Origin: Sediminicultor sp035648055
Lineage (GTDB): Bacteria; Atribacterota; Phoenicimicrobiia; Phoenicimicrobiales; Phoenicimicrobiaceae
Length of the DNA: 7,561 nt
Assembly (NCBI GenBank): GCA_035648055.1
Contig: DASRMF010000026.1
Coordinates: 1-7,561 of the forward strand
Direction of reading: 5' to 3'
Part shown: positions 4,892 through 7,561 of the stretch, in pieces
How the letters are laid out: every line of letters starts with the position of its first letter
How positions within the stretch are numbered: position 1 is the first letter of the stretch
Notes under the pieces: model-generated
What the model was told of the DNA's origin: nothing
The model's input: the letters and a program-made list of their open reading frames with translations, nothing else
Databases searched by the model: none
Position numbers and translations under genes: made by a program

Positions 4892-6067
4892 ATGACTCCC
4901 CGAACATCTTTTAATACTAAGAAGTCTCTCTATGATATGTATAATATTGATGAAGTTACATATAGAAGGTTTGATGCCAGTAGAACAGCTTTTGTATTAG
5001 TTGGACAAAGAGATACTGGCAAAATAGGACCTACGAATTTTTACAACAAAATGGTCCCCAAAATAATGGAAAACATTAAAAAAAATGCGGAAGGTAAATC
5101 ACGTTTAGATTATGCTCTTATGGTGGGATCCCATACGATTAACTACATCTTAGGTACTTATGGTGATCAGAATGCCAATAAGCAGTTTCTAAAGTGGAGC
5201 CCTTTGTTTGTACCAGATTTTCTAAGCAAATCGCCGGTGCAAATCACCTCCGAGAAATTGACCTCTCTAGTCAAGGATGCTGCCACGTTCTATGGTAGCG
5301 ATCTAGTGGGAGTGACTGAGCTTGATAAAAGATGGGTTTATGACAGAAATATCTATAAACCGTTTAAATTTGGCGATGTTGAACATCCAATAGAAACCGA
5401 GGAAGGATTTATAATTCCTAATTCAGTCAATAAAGTCGTAGTGATAGCAATTAAGATGAACAAAGAGTTTATTCTAGAATCACCAGATGTGGCTAATTTT
5501 ACGGCTACTGAGTTTGGATATTCTAAGATGGGTTTTTTGGCTATATCTTTATCTGAGTTTATTCGTGCCCTTGGTTATAACGCGATACCATGTATGAATG
5601 ATACAGCGTTAAGCATACCGTTAGCCATAAGTGCTGGTCTTGGTCAACTTGGTAGAAATGGTCTATTAATGACACCTGAATATGGTGCTTGTATTCGACT
5701 ATGTAAGGTTCTGACAGATATGCCTTTGAACATTGATAAGCCAATTGATTTTGGACTAACAGAATTTTGTAAACAGTGTTTAGCTTGTGCTAGAACCTGC
5801 CCTGCCGATGCTATAAGCTTTGAGGATAGAACATTTACTGGGGTATGCGAAAGCAATAATTCAGGCGTTGAGAAATGGTATGTAGATACAGTGAAATGTC
5901 TCAGGTTTTGGCAGACAAATGGTGCTGCTTGTTCTAATTGTATAGCCACATGTCCGTTTACTGAAGGATTTGTGCCAACTCAGTGTTTAGAATGTGAGAG
6001 GTGTGGGGCTTCCAATGGGTGTGCTCTACAGACTGTTACTAATGAAAGGTTAAAATATGGGCTTTAA
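4892..6067 (+). CDS. Reductive-dehalogenase-like corrinoid/Fe-S protein without Tat signal (391 aa)
   Basis: RdhA-family enzymes hold a corrinoid and two [4Fe-4S] clusters and reductively cleave carbon-halogen bonds; the related QueG reduces epoxyqueuosine. The core is unmistakable: GYSKMG, LGYNAIPCMNDTALSIPLA, AGLGQLGRNGLL, RLCKVLTDMPL. Cluster one is C293-x2-C296-x2-C299-x3-C303. Cluster two is C336-x10-C347-x2-C350-x3-C354. Y210, N236 and R269 have the same spacing as the active-site Y246, N272 and R305 of PceA (numbers from memory), so catalytic residues seem kept. The start has GGAGG six bases upstream and an in-frame TAA just before, so no Tat peptide has been missed. The protein is shorter than respiratory RdhAs and probably cytoplasmic. 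No RdhB anchor is seen. An extra C365-x2-C368-x2-C371-x5-C377 motif near the C-terminus could bind a third metal centre. The substrate is unknown; the pairing with YcaO argues against ordinary organohalide respiration. Confidence 0.9.
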   Translation: MTPRTSFNTKKSLYDMYNIDEVTYRRFDASRTAFVLVGQRDTGKIGPTNFYNKMVPKIMENIKKNAEGKSRLDYALMVGSHTINYILGTYGDQNANKQFLKWSPLFVPDFLSKSPVQITSEKLTSLVKDAATFYGSDLVGVTELDKRWVYDRNIYKPFKFGDVEHPIETEEGFIIPNSVNKVVVIAIKMNKEFILESPDVANFTATEFGYSKMGFLAISLSEFIRALGYNAIPCMNDTALSIPLAISAGLGQLGRNGLLMTPEYGACIRLCKVLTDMPLNIDKPIDFGLTEFCKQCLACARTCPADAISFEDRTFTGVCESNNSGVEKWYVDTVKCLRFWQTNGAACSNCIATCPFTEGFVPTQCLECERCGASNGCALQTVTNERLKYGL

Positions 6068-7412
6068 AAAGAGAAAAGTTAAGATGAAACCTTCAATTAA
6101 AAATACAATGCCTAATAATATAGAAATAGAATTAAGAGACGGAGAAGTAGTTTACAGCGAAACTGGTAGTTATACAACCCTGCCATCCGATACAATCAAA
6201 AAAGCGGAAGGAGTACTTCAAAAAATTGGTGTAGAGAGGGTAGAGCTGATTAATCCTAAGTTTACGGATGGTGTGCCCATTTTTAGGCTAAACGAAGCAC
6301 CTGTAAAAGCAAAATGTCATCGCCAAGCGTGCCAATGGTCACACCCACCCACTCCCTTAAATAATCCTCCTAGGGAAAGCTTTGGCAAAGGAATGACTAT
6401 AGAGCAATCTAAAGCAAGTGCAATGATGGAAGCAATTGAGCGATATTGTGGACAAAGATTTCCACATAGTAAGATCATTAATGCAAGTTATAAAGAGGTA
6501 CGTGACTACACTATTCATCTCTCCGAATTTAATTTCCCATCCTTGCCATTAAAATGCGAAAATTGTCCAGCGAGGAATAATGAGTGTTTCCAAGAACTTT
6601 TGAACGTTTGTCAGGAATGGAGTTGGGGTTACTCGCTAATAAATAAGAAACTGGTTTTAATCCCTGCTGCTTTGGTTTATTATCCTTATATATCAACTAG
6701 TAATATATCCTTTATGTTTAATGATACTGGCGGACTTTCAGCAGGGAATACTCTAGGAGAGGCGATATTACAGGGTATTGCAGAGGTAATTGAAAGAGAT
6801 GCATTGTACCATGCTTTTAATTTAGGCAATCTAAAGGACATGCCAATGCTTAACATTAATGGTACAAAGAACAGATATATTCAAAAATTTATTAATAGGA
6901 TATCCCCGGAAAATATCTTTGCTTTCCATATTAAAAATGAAAATCTAAAGATTGGTGTTTCTACGGTTAGTGCGTTTATATGCTATAGTATGAGGGACGG
7001 ACATCATTACTTTGGTGGCTCAGGAACAAGCTTGGATCCGGAAGTGGCTTTATTAAGAGCATTGACAGAGTTGGAACAGCAGAAAGTCAGGCAAAAAGCT
7101 CTTATTAAATTTGATCCAAATTACTTGTTGGCACACAATAGTATAGAACCAGGGAAGAGCATTTCTATTATGAAAATTCCTAATCAATCTACGGGTAATA
7201 TAAGAAGTGATATAGAGTTATATTTAAATAGTTTATCAAAGAATAATACGGATGTTATTGTAGTTGATTTAACACAAAATGAAATAAAAGTACCAGTTGT
7301 TCGGGTTGTAATACCAAAATTAATTTCATATTCCGGGAGTGTTATCAAAGAATCTGTATTGCTTGATGCAATAAAGAAATCAAATGAATCGCTAGAGATA
7401 GGGCATAAATGA
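6057..7412 (+). CDS. YcaO-domain protein, ATP-dependent amide-modifying enzyme (451 aa)
   Basis: YcaO proteins phosphorylate backbone amides with ATP to make azolines, amidines or thioamides. The three nucleotide/Mg segments are visible: SKASAMMEAIERYCG (118-132), GNTLGEAILQGIAEVIERDA (230-249) and LDPEVALLRALTELEQQ (326-342). They are followed by VVDLTQNEIKVPVVRVVIP (402-420). The usual GTH of the third block is GTS here (T324, S325). The N-terminal layout, a predicted strand-helix region ending in IGVERVELI before the ATP site, resembles methanogenesis-marker-1-type YcaO proteins (inference). Between blocks one and two lies a cysteine group, C167-x2-C170-x6-C177-x7-C185, a possible metal site. 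The proline-rich C-terminus of azoline-forming cyclodehydratases is absent. The ATG at 6057 is chosen because AAAGG lies seven bases upstream; an ATG at 6084 has only a poor SD. It overlaps the RdhA-like gene by 11 nt, implying translational coupling. No TfuA gene or precursor peptide is visible nearby. Confidence 0.9.
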   Translation: MGFKKRKVKMKPSIKNTMPNNIEIELRDGEVVYSETGSYTTLPSDTIKKAEGVLQKIGVERVELINPKFTDGVPIFRLNEAPVKAKCHRQACQWSHPPTPLNNPPRESFGKGMTIEQSKASAMMEAIERYCGQRFPHSKIINASYKEVRDYTIHLSEFNFPSLPLKCENCPARNNECFQELLNVCQEWSWGYSLINKKLVLIPAALVYYPYISTSNISFMFNDTGGLSAGNTLGEAILQGIAEVIERDALYHAFNLGNLKDMPMLNINGTKNRYIQKFINRISPENIFAFHIKNENLKIGVSTVSAFICYSMRDGHHYFGGSGTSLDPEVALLRALTELEQQKVRQKALIKFDPNYLLAHNSIEPGKSISIMKIPNQSTGNIRSDIELYLNSLSKNNTDVIVVDLTQNEIKVPVVRVVIPKLISYSGSVIKESVLLDAIKKSNESLEIGHK

Positions 7413-7449
7413 ACTTCCCTGTAGCTTTTAGGGGGAGGTTCATTATTTT
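7408..7449 (+). terminator. Terminator-like hairpin overlapping the YcaO stop codon
   Basis: AAATGAACTTCCCT (7408-7421 region) pairs with GGGGAGGTTCATT (7432-7444) to give about 13 base pairs, including G-U pairs at 7415/7437 and 7420/7432. The stem includes the TGA stop codon (7410-7412) and is followed by ATTTT (7445-7449). The short T-run and the SD-bearing gene start 20 bases later make it a moderate terminator, perhaps an attenuating one. Confidence 0.55.
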
Positions 7450-7469
7450 CCTTATAAAGGGTTAGAACA

Positions 7470-7561
7470 TTGCCGAAATTAAGCAATACTCAATGGGGGG
7501 TAGTTTGTCTTTTAGGAACTGTTTTTGAGGGTGAATATCCTTCAATAAATAAGATGGCAAA
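7470..7561 (+). CDS. Start of a further plus-strand gene, cut by the window edge
   Basis: A TTG start at 7470 has AAAGGG eight bases upstream (7456-7461), and an in-frame TAA (7455-7457) closes the frame before it. Thirty codons are open to the window edge, beginning (M)PKLSNTQWGVVCLLG and ending PSINKMAK. The amino-acid mix looks like real protein. The PSINKMAK stretch is reminiscent of the start of a helix-turn-helix, but the fragment is too short to assign a family. It follows the YcaO stop by 57 bases in the same direction and may belong to the same operon if the hairpin between them is leaky. An ATG at 7493 in another frame hits a stop after 11 codons and has no SD. Confidence 0.55.
   Translation, partial: MPKLSNTQWGVVCLLGTVFEGEYPSINKMA

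Noticed and set aside
5644..5949. 101-codon minus-strand reading frame inside the RdhA-like gene
   Set aside because: It is the antisense shadow of the Fe-S cluster region; the plus-strand protein is clearly the real one.
7493..7528. ATG at 7493 as the start of the last gene
   Set aside because: The frame stops after 11 codons and has no SD, while the TTG at 7470 has AAAGGG eight bases upstream and stays open.

Overview
The window looks like a low-GC anaerobic bacterium. The four readable genes start behind strong GGAGG- or AAAGG-type Shine-Dalgarno (SD) sites, intergenic DNA is very AT-rich, and the metabolic genes encode oxygen-sensitive metallo-enzymes: a tungsten-type aldehyde:ferredoxin oxidoreductase (AOR) family protein and a corrinoid/Fe-S reductive-dehalogenase-like protein. 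A clostridial or similar strict anaerobe fits, but the species cannot be named from this sequence.

Layout. 1-229: probable tail of an upstream gene and a GC-rich hairpin with a T-run. 230-2062: a complete insertion sequence, bounded by 18-bp imperfect terminal inverted repeats (16/18) and carrying one DDE transposase on the minus strand. Its leader shows an apparent device against read-through translation. 2063-2203: leader of the next gene, with two minimal ORFs behind good SD sites. 2204-4114: full-length AOR-family oxidoreductase, followed by a strong hairpin. 4160-4891: about 730 bp without an intact gene. It holds a decayed membrane-protein reading frame, a possible relic of the insertion sequence, an SD site with no start codon, and a 9-bp dyad just before the next gene. 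4892-6067: reductive-dehalogenase (RdhA)-like protein without a Tat signal. 6057-7412: YcaO-domain protein overlapping it by 11 nt. 7408-7449: terminator-like hairpin across the YcaO stop codon. 7470-7561: start of another plus-strand gene cut by the window edge.

How the genes may work together. The RdhA-like and YcaO genes are overlapping and so probably translationally coupled. YcaO proteins use ATP to activate peptide backbone amides (azoline or thioamide formation, methanogenesis-marker-type modification). RdhA relatives are cobalamin/2x[4Fe-4S] reductases. This pairing, with no RdhB anchor, no TfuA partner and no visible precursor peptide, is the most unusual feature of the window. The nearby AOR-family gene may belong to the same pathway, but 777 bp and a strong hairpin separate it, so that link is only inference.
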